In this document: positions 43,369 to 52,177 of the stretch, piece after piece
How positions within the stretch are numbered: the stretch's first letter is position 1
Layout: each line of letters opens with the position of its first letter
Program-made: the position numbers and the translations under genes
NCBI GenBank assembly: GCA_021796385.1
Contig: JAJYXQ010000059.1
Location: 27,546-91,545, forward strand
Source of the DNA: Thermoplasmata archaeon
Lineage (GTDB): Archaea; Thermoplasmatota; Thermoplasmata; Lutacidiplasmatales; UBA184
Length of the DNA stretch: 64,000 nucleotides
Reading direction: 5' to 3'
The notes under the pieces: generated by a model
Seen by the model: only the letters and a program-made list of their open reading frames with translations
What the model was told of the DNA's origin: nothing
Databases searched by the model: none

Positions 43369-44172
43369 TCAATCTTTGATCCCGGTGCGTGCCCGCCAAG
43401 ACGCCAGGGCCTCTTCCTCCATGAAGTGGCGGGAACGAGAAGGGGCGGGAAGGAGGAGCGCGTGCAGGGGAGGTCCGAAGTCGCGCTTTTCGAGCGTCAT
43501 GCGTGAGCCCACCCACACGGCCGCGTCAGGTCCCCCGGCCCGGGCGACCACGCAGAACTCCTGGTCCCCGGGGGCGATGCCACCGCGAAGTTCGTCTTCG
43601 AGCCGTCCCAGGTGGCGAAGGGCAACGTCTGCGGTGAGGTAGCGCTTCAACGGCGGATCGAGGTCGAGGAGTATCAGGGAGTGCAGTCCGGCCGCATAGT
43701 TCGCTTGGAGTGCCTGATACGGTGAGATCGGCCGATAGAGCGCCGGGTCCAGCGGATAGGGAAGCGATACGACGCGCCCGAACTTGTACTGGAAAAGCCC
43801 CACCATCCCGGGAGCGGCGGTGATAATGCTTGCTCCCGGCACCAGCCGGACGCGATGCCCGTGTTGCTCGGCGGAGAGGCGCAAGGCTAGATGGGTGGTG
43901 GCCGCAAAGGGGTCGCCCGGGACGAGAAGGGCCACGCGCCCTCCGTGTTCTAGGGCCTGCAGGATCACGGTCTCTCCTTCCACCTCCTCTCGCGTGAGGG
44001 GTGTTATGGGGACGCCCGACAATCGGGCGAGCCGTTCGCGCCACCCGGGGAGAAGCCCTGCGGTGTATTCCTCCGCGAAGACCGTACCAGCGTCCCGGAT
44101 CTCCTCAAGTGCGCGGAGCGAGAGTCCCTTTTCATCGTGGAGCCCGGCCCCGACGAAGACGAGCTCACCCAT
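43369..44172 (-). CDS. dphB: Diphthine synthase (Dph5/DphB)
   Basis: A 267-residue SAM-dependent methyltransferase of the tetrapyrrole-methylase fold. The start ELVFVGAGLHDEKGLSLRALE is diagnostic of Dph5, followed by VALLVPGDPFAATTH (SAM-binding GDP loop) and VRLVPGASIITAAPGMVGLFQYKFGR. It methylates the 3-amino-3-carboxypropyl-histidine on elongation factor aEF2 on the route to diphthamide. It begins 15 bases after the USP gene, so it shares the kdp operon, an unusual partnership. Confidence 0.93.
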   Translation of the reverse strand: MGELVFVGAGLHDEKGLSLRALEEIRDAGTVFAEEYTAGLLPGWRERLARLSGVPITPLTREEVEGETVILQALEHGGRVALLVPGDPFAATTHLALRLSAEQHGHRVRLVPGASIITAAPGMVGLFQYKFGRVVSLPYPLDPALYRPISPYQALQANYAAGLHSLILLDLDPPLKRYLTADVALRHLGRLEDELRGGIAPGDQEFCVVARAGGPDAAVWVGSRMTLEKRDFGPPLHALLLPAPSRSRHFMEEEALASWRARTGIKD

Positions 44173-44187
44173 GCGGCCTCGAAGCGG

Positions 44188-45006
44188 TCAGGCACCCCGG
44201 AGCACGAGGATCGGGCAGGGGGAGATCGCGAAGAGCTCCTCGAGGAAAGGCCGGGTGACGAACTCCCGGCCCAGTCCTCGGCCCTCGTCCCCGACGATGC
44301 AGAGACCGTAGCCTTCCTTCCGCACCTCGTTGAGTATCGCGGTGGGGAGGAGGGCATTCGAGTGGAAGAAGCGGGCCGGGAAAAGGACCGTCTTGAGCAC
44401 CCTCGGGACCCGCCCATGCGTCCCCTGGAACTCATGTCCCGAGGTGCCGGTCGAGGACCGCGAAGAGCCGCTGCGCATATGGAGCGTCACTATCGGAAGC
44501 TTGCCGAGCTCGGTAGAAAGGGTCTCGGCGACCTGCATCGTCTTCGGGGGTGGCTGGACGGTGAGCGTGGGGAGGATGATCTTCGCGGCGCGGGTCGCCG
44601 ACAGGGCGAGCGGGTTCACGATGAGCACGTCGCACGAGGCGTGGTTTAGGATCGCCGAGCTCGTGTGGCCGAAGATCTTGTGGCGGTGTTTCGGGTCCGC
44701 GGTGAGCGTCATCAGGATCGCGTCCGCGGCGAGCGCCTCAGCCCGTTCGAGGATCTCGATGGCGATGTCCTGCGCAACGACCACCTCCGGGACTACCTTG
44801 ATATCGAGCGCAGCCGCCGCCTCGTGGGCGGGGATGACGATGTGGAGCGAGGACCGCCACCCTTTGGCGATCTCGGGCATCGAGACCTCGTGGATCACGT
44901 TCAGGATGTGGACCTCACCGTCCGGCTCCAGGAGCCGGGAGGCGAGCTTGACGAGCGGTTCCACATAGACCGGGGTGACGACCGGGACCACGATCTTGCG
45001 GTACAT
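44188..45006 (-). CDS. Tandem universal stress protein (USP) next to kdpC
   Basis: 272 residues with two USP-like halves. The first begins YRKIVVPVVTPVYVEPLVKLASRLL and contains LAADAILMTLT. It ends with KIFGHTSSAILNHASCDVLIVNP, a variant of the G-x-S-S/V-x-x nucleotide-binding loop. The second half ends with GDEGRGLGREFVTRPFLEELFAISPCPILVLRG. USPs bind ATP or other nucleotides. Bacterial KdpD sensors carry a USP domain that tunes kdp expression. A free USP three bases downstream of kdpC could play a comparable role in an archaeon with no kdpDE nearby (inference). Confidence 0.8.
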   Translation of the reverse strand: MYRKIVVPVVTPVYVEPLVKLASRLLEPDGEVHILNVIHEVSMPEIAKGWRSSLHIVIPAHEAAAALDIKVVPEVVVAQDIAIEILERAEALAADAILMTLTADPKHRHKIFGHTSSAILNHASCDVLIVNPLALSATRAAKIILPTLTVQPPPKTMQVAETLSTELGKLPIVTLHMRSGSSRSSTGTSGHEFQGTHGRVPRVLKTVLFPARFFHSNALLPTAILNEVRKEGYGLCIVGDEGRGLGREFVTRPFLEELFAISPCPILVLRGA

Positions 45007-45009
45007 CCG

Positions 45010-45666
45010 CTATCCCGTCCCGGGCGTGGACATGAGGTCGATCAGCGCCACATCCAGACCTACGACATTCACATACATAGCTCCGACGCCCGGGATGTGA
45101 GAGCCCTCGATGTGGGCATCCACCAGTGCGGTCAGGACCGATTGAGGTTCTCCAGTGTAGTAGGCGATCCGGGGGATCTGGACGAGGGCACCGCAGGGGG
45201 AAATGTCCGGATCGAGCCCGCTTGCGGAGTCGGTCACGATGTCCTCGGGGATGCCGCAGGCGCTCGTCACGTTGTGGACCCCCGTGACGTTGATGTAGTA
45301 GAGGGTCTGGTTGATCAAGGCGGGGTCGGTCGGTCCGTAGGGGTCCTCCCCTCCGGCCCCGAGGAACGGCTCATAGTCTATCTGCGAAGGACGGGACCAA
45401 AAGAGTCCCCGGAAGGGACACGAAGACAGGTTCCCAGGGAAGTAGGCACAGGTGATGTTCTCTCCGACGAGCGTGGAGTACGAGGTGCCATTCGGGCCTG
45501 CTACGACGCTCCCCCCCGGCCCCGCCGGGTTGGTGAGTTCCGCCACGTATGGGGCCACGGCGGATAGCCCGAAGGGATACACCAGACTGACCCAGAAGAG
45601 CATGAAGGCGAGGAAGGCGATCGCCGGTCGCAACGGATGTACCTGGGGACGCTCGCTCTCGTTCAT
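45010..45666 (-). CDS. kdpC: KdpC subunit of the potassium-importing ATPase
   Basis: 218 residues from ATG 45666, which overlaps the kdpB stop (ATGA). A single N-terminal helix (AIAFLAFMLFWVSLVYPFGLSAVAPYVA) is followed by the extracytoplasmic domain with LFWSRPSQIDYEPFLGAGGEDPYGPTDP. The C-terminus is IPRIAYYTGEPQSVLTALVDAHIEG, matching KdpC. It is longer than typical bacterial KdpC (about 190). It has four extracytoplasmic cysteines in insertions around residues 75-90 and 135-160, suggesting disulfides. Confidence 0.93.
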   Translation of the reverse strand: MNESERPQVHPLRPAIAFLAFMLFWVSLVYPFGLSAVAPYVAELTNPAGPGGSVVAGPNGTSYSTLVGENITCAYFPGNLSSCPFRGLFWSRPSQIDYEPFLGAGGEDPYGPTDPALINQTLYYINVTGVHNVTSACGIPEDIVTDSASGLDPDISPCGALVQIPRIAYYTGEPQSVLTALVDAHIEGSHIPGVGAMYVNVVGLDVALIDLMSTPGTG

Positions 45667-47780
45667 AGATGAAGGACTCCCTGTCGCACGGCCGACGAAA
45701 CAGCGATGAAGGTCGGATTCGAGAACAACGCAAGCACCCCTATGTAACAAAGCTTGATGCCGATGAAGGCGCTCACCAGCCCCCCGACCCCGTAGATGAG
45801 CAGGTTCCTTCGCAGGAGCTCGACCGCGCTCTGGGGCCGGAACGAAGCCCCCCGCAGGGCGATCGGGATAAGGATCGGGATCATCAGGGCGTTGAACAAA
45901 AGCGCGGCGATCACCGCGATATGGGGGTTCGTCAACTGCATGACATTGAGCTCGGAGATGCCCGCGAACCCGACGAAGACCGCCGGGATGATGGCAAAAT
46001 ACTTCGCCACATCGTTCGTGATGGAGAACGTGGTGAGGGCCCCCCGGGTGATGAGGAGCTGCTTTCCGATGGAGACCACCTCGATGAGTTTCGTGGGGTC
46101 GCTGTCGAGATCGACCATGTTGGCCGCCTCCTTGGCGGCGGACGTGCCGGAGTTCATGGCGAGGCCCACATCGGCGCGGGCGAGGGCGGGAGCGTCGTTC
46201 GTGCCGTCCCCGCTCATGGCCACGAGCCGGCCCATGGCCTTCTCCTGCTGGATGATGGAGAGCTTCTGCTCAGGCTTGGCCTCCGGTACGAAGGAGTCCA
46301 CCCCGCTCTCGATCGCGATCGCCTGAGCAGTCAGGCGGTTGTCCCCGGTACACATGACCGTACGGATACCCATGACCTTGAGCTCGCGCAGACGGTCCCG
46401 GATGCCCGGTTTCACCACATCCTTGAGGATCACAAGCCCCACGACCCGTTTGTCGACACATATGGCGAGCGGCGTCATCCCGGCGCTCGCCGCTTCCCGG
46501 GAACGATCGGACAAGAACGCGGGGAAGCTGCCTACATAAGAGGAGATCGCAGAAATGGCCCCCTTCATGTACTCCGTCCCCTCGGGGGTGATGAGCCCCG
46601 ACATCTTGCGTTCGGGGCTGAACGGGATGACCCGGCTCTTGGCCACATCGATCCGGTCGGGGAGCACTCCTTTGAGCCCCGCGAGGCGGATGATGGACCG
46701 CCCTTCGGGGGTGTCGTCCAAGGCGGAGGCGGTGATGGCCCATTTCATCAGTTCGGGCGGCTCGACCCCCTCCACCGGGATGAATTGCACAGCGAGGCGG
46801 TTCCCAACCGTGATGGTGCCGGTCTTGTCCAGGATAAGGACATCGAGGTCTCCTGCCGCCTCGACCGCCTTGCCCGACTTTACGACCACGTTTGCCTTGG
46901 TCACGCGGTTGATGCCCGAGATGCCGATCGCGGAAAGCAGCCCGCCGATCGTCGTGGGGATGAGGCACACAATGAGGGCGATGAGGGTCCCCAGGTTAAA
47001 CAGGGCGGGATACCGGAACCCTAGGAGATAGGCCAGCGACACCACGACCACGAGCAGGGCGGCCGTGAGGGCGGAAAGGAGGATGGTCAGGGCCACCTCG
47101 TTCGGGCTCTTGTCCCGGGTGGTCCCCTCCACGAGGCGGATCATCTTGTCGAGGAACCCGAACCCCGGCTCGGCCGTGATGCGCACCTCGACCGAACCCT
47201 GCATCACGCGCGCTCCCCCGATGACGCTGGTCTTGTCCCCCCCACTCTCACGGACCACAGGTTCGGACTCGCCGGTCATCATCGACTCGTCGATCAGCGC
47301 CCCACCGTGCACCACGTCGCCATCCATCGGCACCACTTCCCCGGCCTTGATCTCGACGTGGTCTCCCGAGTGAAGGTGGCTCGAGGAGACCCAGCGTCGG
47401 GAACCGTCAGGCAGGATCTGCCGGGCTTGGAGACCACTCCGAACTTCCTTCAAGCTGTCCGCTTGGGCCCGGGCCTGAGCCTCGGCCAATGCCTCGGCGA
47501 TGTTGGCGAACCACAGGGTGACGAAAAGGATCATCGTGAGCGTGAGGTAGTACATCGGATCGTATCCGGGCCCGTCGAGATCCGGGAAGAGCCACGGGGT
47601 GAACGTGGCGGCGAGCAGGAAGAAGAAGAAGATGTAGACCACGAACATGATGGGGTTGTGGAGTTGGCTCCGAGGCCCGAACTTCTTCAGCGATGCAATG
47701 AAGGCGTCGCCGATGCTGAGCGTGGGTCGGCGACGGACGCTGACCTTCGCCCCCGGGTTCATCGCGTCTCCCAAGGCCAT
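45663..47780 (-). CDS. kdpB: KdpB, P-type ATPase subunit of the Kdp potassium pump
   Basis: A 705-residue protein. Motifs are MTGES (residues 168-172), CLIPTTIGG in the membrane helix, ILDKTGT with the phosphorylated Asp318, SGDGTNDAPALARADVGLAM (hinge) and SAAKEAANMVDLDSDPTKLIEVV, specific to KdpB. It hydrolyses ATP to drive potassium through KdpA at low external potassium. Three bases separate it from kdpA, and it overlaps kdpC. Confidence 0.97.
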   Translation of the reverse strand: MALGDAMNPGAKVSVRRRPTLSIGDAFIASLKKFGPRSQLHNPIMFVVYIFFFFLLAATFTPWLFPDLDGPGYDPMYYLTLTMILFVTLWFANIAEALAEAQARAQADSLKEVRSGLQARQILPDGSRRWVSSSHLHSGDHVEIKAGEVVPMDGDVVHGGALIDESMMTGESEPVVRESGGDKTSVIGGARVMQGSVEVRITAEPGFGFLDKMIRLVEGTTRDKSPNEVALTILLSALTAALLVVVVSLAYLLGFRYPALFNLGTLIALIVCLIPTTIGGLLSAIGISGINRVTKANVVVKSGKAVEAAGDLDVLILDKTGTITVGNRLAVQFIPVEGVEPPELMKWAITASALDDTPEGRSIIRLAGLKGVLPDRIDVAKSRVIPFSPERKMSGLITPEGTEYMKGAISAISSYVGSFPAFLSDRSREAASAGMTPLAICVDKRVVGLVILKDVVKPGIRDRLRELKVMGIRTVMCTGDNRLTAQAIAIESGVDSFVPEAKPEQKLSIIQQEKAMGRLVAMSGDGTNDAPALARADVGLAMNSGTSAAKEAANMVDLDSDPTKLIEVVSIGKQLLITRGALTTFSITNDVAKYFAIIPAVFVGFAGISELNVMQLTNPHIAVIAALLFNALMIPILIPIALRGASFRPQSAVELLRRNLLIYGVGGLVSAFIGIKLCYIGVLALFSNPTFIAVSSAVRQGVLHL

Positions 47781-47783
47781 AAT

Positions 47784-49478
47784 CTATCCACCCCCGAGCG
47801 GACCCTGTGCAAAGGGACCCATGACCAGCATCGGCAGGAAGAGCATCCCCGTGACAATGGTGATGAACAGGATCAGGAAGAGGGTGAACGTCGCCGAGTC
47901 CGTCTTGATGGTACCCGGGCCGGGAGGCGCCGTTCCCTGGGAGGCGAGCGAACCCCCGATGGCCAGCATCGCTAGCAGCGGCAAGTACCGCCCCACGGTC
48001 ATGACGATCGCCCCGGTCACATTGAAGAAGAGCGTGTTGTCGATAAGCGAGCCCATCGCACTCCCATTGTTCGCCGACTCGCTCGTGAACTCATAGAGCA
48101 CGACCGTGAACTGGTGGGAGGCGACGCCGGCCGGCGAGAACTGGGCCAGGCCGAATATGAAGGTGATGGCGGTCGGAATCAGGATGGCGAACGGGTGCGA
48201 TAAGATGACCACGGTGCTCCACCGCATCTCGTACTTCCCGATCTTCTTCCCGAGGTACTCGGGTGTGCGCCCCACCATGAGCCCTCCTACGAAGATGGCG
48301 AGGAGGGTGTTGATGAGGATCATGCCGAACCCGGTCCCATCTCCCCCTGGTGCCGCTTGAACGAACATCCCCCAGAGAAGATCGATCTGGGTTCCGGGAG
48401 TGAGGGCGCCGAGCGACATGCTCGTCGCGCCCGTGTTCGTGAAGATACTCGTGACCTGGAAAAGGGCACTTTCTGGAAGCGTGAACCGCTGCTCGGCTCC
48501 CACGAGATATCCGCTCCCTTGGGATACACCCGTGGACGCAAGGAACGGATTGTAGGATTCGAAGTAGAGAAAGAGAAAGAGGGCCAGCAGGAAGATCGTT
48601 AGTGTCGCAACGAAGAGGGGGCGCCCTTCCCCCTCCTTCCGCACCATCCGCGCGAACATGAACGGGGCGGAGAATGGGATGAGCAGCATGAGGAAAATCG
48701 CGACGAGGTTCGTGAGTGCCGAAGGATTCTGCAATGGGCTGGCAGCGTTCGCGGCATAGAAGCCCCCCCCGTTGGTGCCCAGAAACTCGATCGCGTCCCA
48801 GGCCGCCACCGGACCGAGCGGAATGCCTTGGGCGGGACCGGCGAGCGGGACCACCGACACGCTCTGGGCGAGCGTCTGCGGAACGCCGGCCAGCACGAAG
48901 AGGAGGGCTCCCAAGATGGATATGGGAAGCAGCACGCGAGTCACGGCCTGGGTGAGGTCCTGGTAGAAGTTCCCGATGGTGCTATCCTTCCGGAGGAATC
49001 CCCGGATCATGGCCACTCCGGCCGCGATCCCGGTCGCGGCGGAGAGGAACATCAGGAGGATGAGTCCGAAGATGGCGCTGAAGAGCGAAGCCTGCGTCTC
49101 GGGCGTATAGTGCTGGAAGTCGGTGTTCGTGTCGAACGACACCGAGGTATGCAGGGCAAGGTCCCAGGGCATGCCATGTACCCCCCAATAGTTCATCGGA
49201 AGACTTCCTTGAAGGGACAAGAGAAGGAAGACGAAGACCACGGCGCATAGGTTCATGACGAGGAGAGAGACGGCATACTCTCGCCACTTCATCTGATGCG
49301 AAGGGTCCACGCCCATGAGGCGGAAGATCGCGGATTCGACCGGTCGCATCACCGGGTCGAGGAGCGTTGGTCGGGCCGTGAAGACCTTGGCCATGTACCG
49401 ACCCAAGAAGGCCGCTCCGAGGAGTCCGAGACAAATGAGGACGAAGACATCCGGAAGCGTCGAGAGGCCTAGCATCAC
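47784..49478 (-). CDS. kdpA: KdpA, potassium-translocating subunit
   Basis: A 564-residue membrane protein with the four-fold channel-like pattern. Visible selectivity regions include TSVSFDTNTDFQHYTPETQ and FLGTNGGGFYAANAASPLQNPSALTN, and also SIFTNTGATSMSLGALTP near the second half. GTG 49478 or ATG 49475 can be the start. It follows kdpF by three bases. It is the potassium-binding and entry path of the Kdp complex. Confidence 0.97.
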   Translation of the reverse strand: MMLGLSTLPDVFVLICLGLLGAAFLGRYMAKVFTARPTLLDPVMRPVESAIFRLMGVDPSHQMKWREYAVSLLVMNLCAVVFVFLLLSLQGSLPMNYWGVHGMPWDLALHTSVSFDTNTDFQHYTPETQASLFSAIFGLILLMFLSAATGIAAGVAMIRGFLRKDSTIGNFYQDLTQAVTRVLLPISILGALLFVLAGVPQTLAQSVSVVPLAGPAQGIPLGPVAAWDAIEFLGTNGGGFYAANAASPLQNPSALTNLVAIFLMLLIPFSAPFMFARMVRKEGEGRPLFVATLTIFLLALFLFLYFESYNPFLASTGVSQGSGYLVGAEQRFTLPESALFQVTSIFTNTGATSMSLGALTPGTQIDLLWGMFVQAAPGGDGTGFGMILINTLLAIFVGGLMVGRTPEYLGKKIGKYEMRWSTVVILSHPFAILIPTAITFIFGLAQFSPAGVASHQFTVVLYEFTSESANNGSAMGSLIDNTLFFNVTGAIVMTVGRYLPLLAMLAIGGSLASQGTAPPGPGTIKTDSATFTLFLILFITIVTGMLFLPMLVMGPFAQGPLGGG

Positions 49479-49481
49479 CCG

Positions 49482-49598
49482 TCAGAAGCTCTCAGGTCGG
49501 AGGATGGCGTAGAGAAGGTAGATGGTGATCAACACTGCGATTGCGGTGAAGGTGAGGAGACCGGCGTGGGCCGCGAGCTCCTGCAGGATACCTACCAT
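49482..49598 (-). CDS. kdpF: KdpF, small stabilising subunit of the Kdp pump
   Basis: A 38-residue single-helix peptide ending in YLLYAILRPESF, the conserved KdpF C-terminus (YLxYALLxPExF in bacteria). It sits directly before kdpA with a three-base gap. A purine-rich AGGAGGG ends three to four bases before the ATG, a ribosome-binding site stronger than most in this window. It helps hold the KdpABC complex together. Confidence 0.9.
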   Translation of the reverse strand: MVGILQELAAHAGLLTFTAIAVLITIYLLYAILRPESF

Positions 49599-49637
49599 CG
49601 TCCCTCCTATGTTCCGGAGGATGCGATGTGGGGTTCG

Positions 49638-49645
49638 GTATAAAC
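49638..49645 (-). promoter_or_regulatory. TATA box of the kdpFABC-usp-dph5 operon
   Basis: Minus-strand GTTTATAC about 40 bases before the kdpF ATG. Together with the ribosome-binding site this implies a short leadered transcript. It lies in the 88-base gap next to the end of the queA-like gene. Confidence 0.55.
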
Positions 49646-49686
49646 GTTTCCCGAAGGGAACGCCTTCGCCGAGCGCCGGTCGTGGG

Positions 49687-50727
49687 TCAAGCCGCGGAAG
49701 GCAGGATCAGGTGGCTGTCCCCGAACTCGTGCCAAAGGTAGCGTCCGGCCACGGCATGCCGGTAACTTTCCTTGAGCTCCGACTCTCCGAGGAAGCAACG
49801 GAGCAGGGCAAGGTGACTGGTCCGAGGATCATGGAATCCGGTGAGGAGGCCCGAGACCACGTTCGGCCGACGGCCCGGGTGCACATAGCGGCGGGTGAAG
49901 CCTTGGGAGGGGACTACCGCGCACCCGTTCCATGCGGACTCGAGAGCTCGCACGACCGTAGTTCCCACCGCGATCACCCGTCGGCCTTGGCGGAGTGCCC
50001 GGTTCACCCCCTCGGCGGTGAGCGCAGGTACTTGGAACGGCTCCGGATATAACACCGCAGACTCCACAGGGTCGTCTTCCAATTCCAAGCTCGAAACACC
50101 ACAGTGGAGCACGATGTCCCGCACCGCGATCCCGCGAGCGGCCAAGGCGTGCAACACCCGGGGTGTGAAGGGCCGCGCAGCCGATGGCATCTCACAGCTG
50201 CCCGGTACGGAAGAGAACAACGTCTGGTAACAATCGATGGGCAGCGACTCCGTCACGTAGCCGTACCGGATCGGTTGTCCCTGATGTAGCAGCAAATCAC
50301 GCAGATTCACTTCCGAGTGGAAGAACGAAAGGCGCGAGAGCCCGGGATAGCGGCGCAGGTGCCGGATGGGGGTACCGGCGACTTCGATCATCTCTCCCTC
50401 GGCAAGGTCCAACGGACCGGGTCGTCCCGGGGAATGGCGTATCTCGGCGAGGTAGGTCCCCTTTCCGTAATCCGTGCAGAGGTTCCACAGGATCGGGATG
50501 CCACGCCAGACCCCTTCAAGGGAGGCAGGGAGCGTGGCACTCCGGTTGACCACCAGTACATCACCGGGCTTGAGCCAGCGGGGGAGCTCTCCGAACGCGG
50601 CATCTTTTATCTCCCCCGCTTGGGACACCAAAAGCCGCACTTCGTCCCGGGCGATCCCCCTGAGTTCCGGAGGAAGATGAGCCGCCAATCCCTCGGGACG
50701 CTCGAAGTCGAGTTCTGCGATCCGCAT
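49687..50727 (-). CDS. QueA-like S-adenosylmethionine:tRNA ribosyltransferase-isomerase family protein
   Basis: 346 residues, the normal QueA length. Family motifs along the chain are LPPELRGIARDEVRLLV, LKPGDVLVVNRSATLPASL, CEMPSAARPFTPRVLHAL, GRRVIAVGTTVVRALESA and VSGLLTGFHDPRTSHLALL. Bacterial QueA adds a cyclopentene ring precursor from SAM to 7-aminomethyl-7-deazaguanine in tRNA during queuosine synthesis. Archaea make archaeosine instead, so the substrate here is unclear. Family assignment is firm; reaction is not. It lies three bases after the SDR gene and is co-transcribed with it and the upstream regulator. Confidence 0.85.
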   Translation of the reverse strand: MRIAELDFERPEGLAAHLPPELRGIARDEVRLLVSQAGEIKDAAFGELPRWLKPGDVLVVNRSATLPASLEGVWRGIPILWNLCTDYGKGTYLAEIRHSPGRPGPLDLAEGEMIEVAGTPIRHLRRYPGLSRLSFFHSEVNLRDLLLHQGQPIRYGYVTESLPIDCYQTLFSSVPGSCEMPSAARPFTPRVLHALAARGIAVRDIVLHCGVSSLELEDDPVESAVLYPEPFQVPALTAEGVNRALRQGRRVIAVGTTVVRALESAWNGCAVVPSQGFTRRYVHPGRRPNVVSGLLTGFHDPRTSHLALLRCFLGESELKESYRHAVAGRYLWHEFGDSHLILPSAA

Positions 50728-50730
50728 GCC

Positions 50731-51444
50731 TCACTCCCAGGACTCCGCCTGAGCCCGGAAACGCTTTCCCGACACGGTGGCCGAAGGTTGCCCGAACAAC
50801 CAGGCCCAGAACGGTAACGTGGCCTCCGGGAGTGGCCGGTCGGAGATGTCCTGGCCTGGAAACGCCGCTTGGTGCATCTCGGTCCGCATGTCTCCCGGAT
50901 CGACGGAAAGTACGCTCACCCCGCGATCCGAGAGCTCGTGAGCGAGGGTCACCGTGAGCAGGTCTAGGGCGGCCTTGCTGGCACCGTAGGCTCCCCAGCC
51001 CGGATAACCTCCGAGGGCAGCATCGCTCGAAATGTTCACCACCATCCCATGGGACCTGACAAGGAGTGGCAGGAGCTCTTGCACGAGTTGCAAAGGGGCC
51101 ATGAGATTCACATCGAGGACCGTCCGAAGATCCCCTGCTCCCAGGGATTCTAGGGGGGGAAGCGGGGTCGGGCCAAGGGTGGAAGCATTGTTGACGAGGA
51201 GGTCCAGCCTTCCGGTGGCTTCCGCCGCATGATGGAGCGCTCTTCGATGGACAGGGTCCTTCACATCCCCAGCAAGGCTCGTCACCGCGGCACCCAAGGC
51301 CCGCAGCTCGGCGGACACCGCTTTGAGCCGTTCGCTCCCGCGCGCGTCGAGGATCAAGGTGAACCCTTGGGACCCAAGCCAATGGGCGAGGACACGCCCG
51401 AGACCGGCGCTCGCTCCGGTGATCAGGGCCACCCGCGGGGTCAT
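50731..51444 (-). CDS. Short-chain dehydrogenase/reductase
   Basis: 237 residues from ATG 51444, which overlaps the stop of the regulator (ATGA). The Rossmann NAD(P) motif is TGASAGLG (residues 9-16), with NNAS at 85-88, catalytic Ser139/Ser140, and Tyr153-Lys157 (YGASK). DARGSERL after strand 2, with Arg at the end, leans towards NADP. The substrate is unknown. Partnership with the QueA-like gene suggests a shared pathway acting on a modified nucleoside or a small molecule. Confidence 0.88.
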   Translation of the reverse strand: MTPRVALITGASAGLGRVLAHWLGSQGFTLILDARGSERLKAVSAELRALGAAVTSLAGDVKDPVHRRALHHAAEATGRLDLLVNNASTLGPTPLPPLESLGAGDLRTVLDVNLMAPLQLVQELLPLLVRSHGMVVNISSDAALGGYPGWGAYGASKAALDLLTVTLAHELSDRGVSVLSVDPGDMRTEMHQAAFPGQDISDRPLPEATLPFWAWLFGQPSATVSGKRFRAQAESWE

Positions 51445-52094
51445 GGTGCCCGAACTCCCCGGATGCGGAACCGGCAGACCGGCGCTCCCGCAACGACGCG
51501 GTGGGTGACCTCCACCGAAGTCCCCAGCCACCCTTCGAAGAGCTTCCGCTCGCTCTCGCACGCCTCCCCATACTTTCCGGCGATGGCTAGGATCGGGCAG
51601 TTGTACTCACAGAGCTCGAAATCCTCCTTCCCGAGGGGCCGCGCATCGGCCATGTACCCTCCTTCTTCCCGCACTTGGGCGAGGACCTTCACCTTCTCCA
51701 CGAGGTCTTGGCCACGGAATCGCTCCCAATAGCGAGCCCGGACATCCTGACTGCGCTTGGCGAGGACCTCGCCTACCGCCTTCCTACCGAGGTGCTCTTC
51801 GACGTAGGTGAGGGCGGCGAGGGACATGTCGGCATAGGCCTGAGGGAAAAGCCCTTGGGCGCGCGACCGGAGCCGGAAGTGCACAGAGGGCCGGCCGACC
51901 CCATGGGTGACCTGGCTACGTTCCACGAGCCCTTCCCGTTCGAGTTCCCCGAGGTGGCGCAAGGTGGCGACCTTGGAGATCCCGAGATCACGGGCCAGAT
52001 TGGCGAGGGATACGTTGGAGTTCCTCTTGAGATACTGGAGGATCGAACGCTTCCGGGAGGAGAACCCCGTCGTTGGCGCCTCTGTCTCGTGCAT
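51441..52094 (-). CDS. HTH regulator with C-terminal cysteine cluster (ArsR/SufR-like)
   Basis: 217 residues from ATG 52094. The N-terminal winged helix is SSRKRSILQYLKRNSNVSLANLARDLGISKVATLRHLGELEREGLV (residues about 12-57), then GVGRPSVHFRL as the wing. The C-terminal domain has Cys162, Cys166, Cys179 and Cys207 (LCEYNCPILAIAG, GEACE, PVCRF). This is the arrangement of the COG2345/SufR-type predicted regulators, in which such cysteines can bind a Fe-S cluster. It probably controls its own operon with the SDR and QueA-like genes. A strong TATA box lies 25-39 bases upstream. Confidence 0.82.
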   Translation of the reverse strand: MHETEAPTTGFSSRKRSILQYLKRNSNVSLANLARDLGISKVATLRHLGELEREGLVERSQVTHGVGRPSVHFRLRSRAQGLFPQAYADMSLAALTYVEEHLGRKAVGEVLAKRSQDVRARYWERFRGQDLVEKVKVLAQVREEGGYMADARPLGKEDFELCEYNCPILAIAGKYGEACESERKLFEGWLGTSVEVTHRVVAGAPVCRFRIRGVRAP

Positions 52095-52118
52095 GGCAAA
52101 GGGTACAGGCTGGATGCA

Positions 52119-52133
52119 TTTATAAATATTTAT
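52119..52133 (-). promoter_or_regulatory. TATA box of the cysteine-cluster regulator operon, palindromic
   Basis: TTTATAAATATTTAT on the plus strand, containing the perfect 12-base palindrome ATAAATATTTAT, 25 bases before the regulator start at 52094. It is the strongest AT element in this divergent region. Confidence 0.65.
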
Positions 52134-52177
52134 GTTAACGAAGTTTACAAACCCGTGACGAACGCACGATTGCAACG

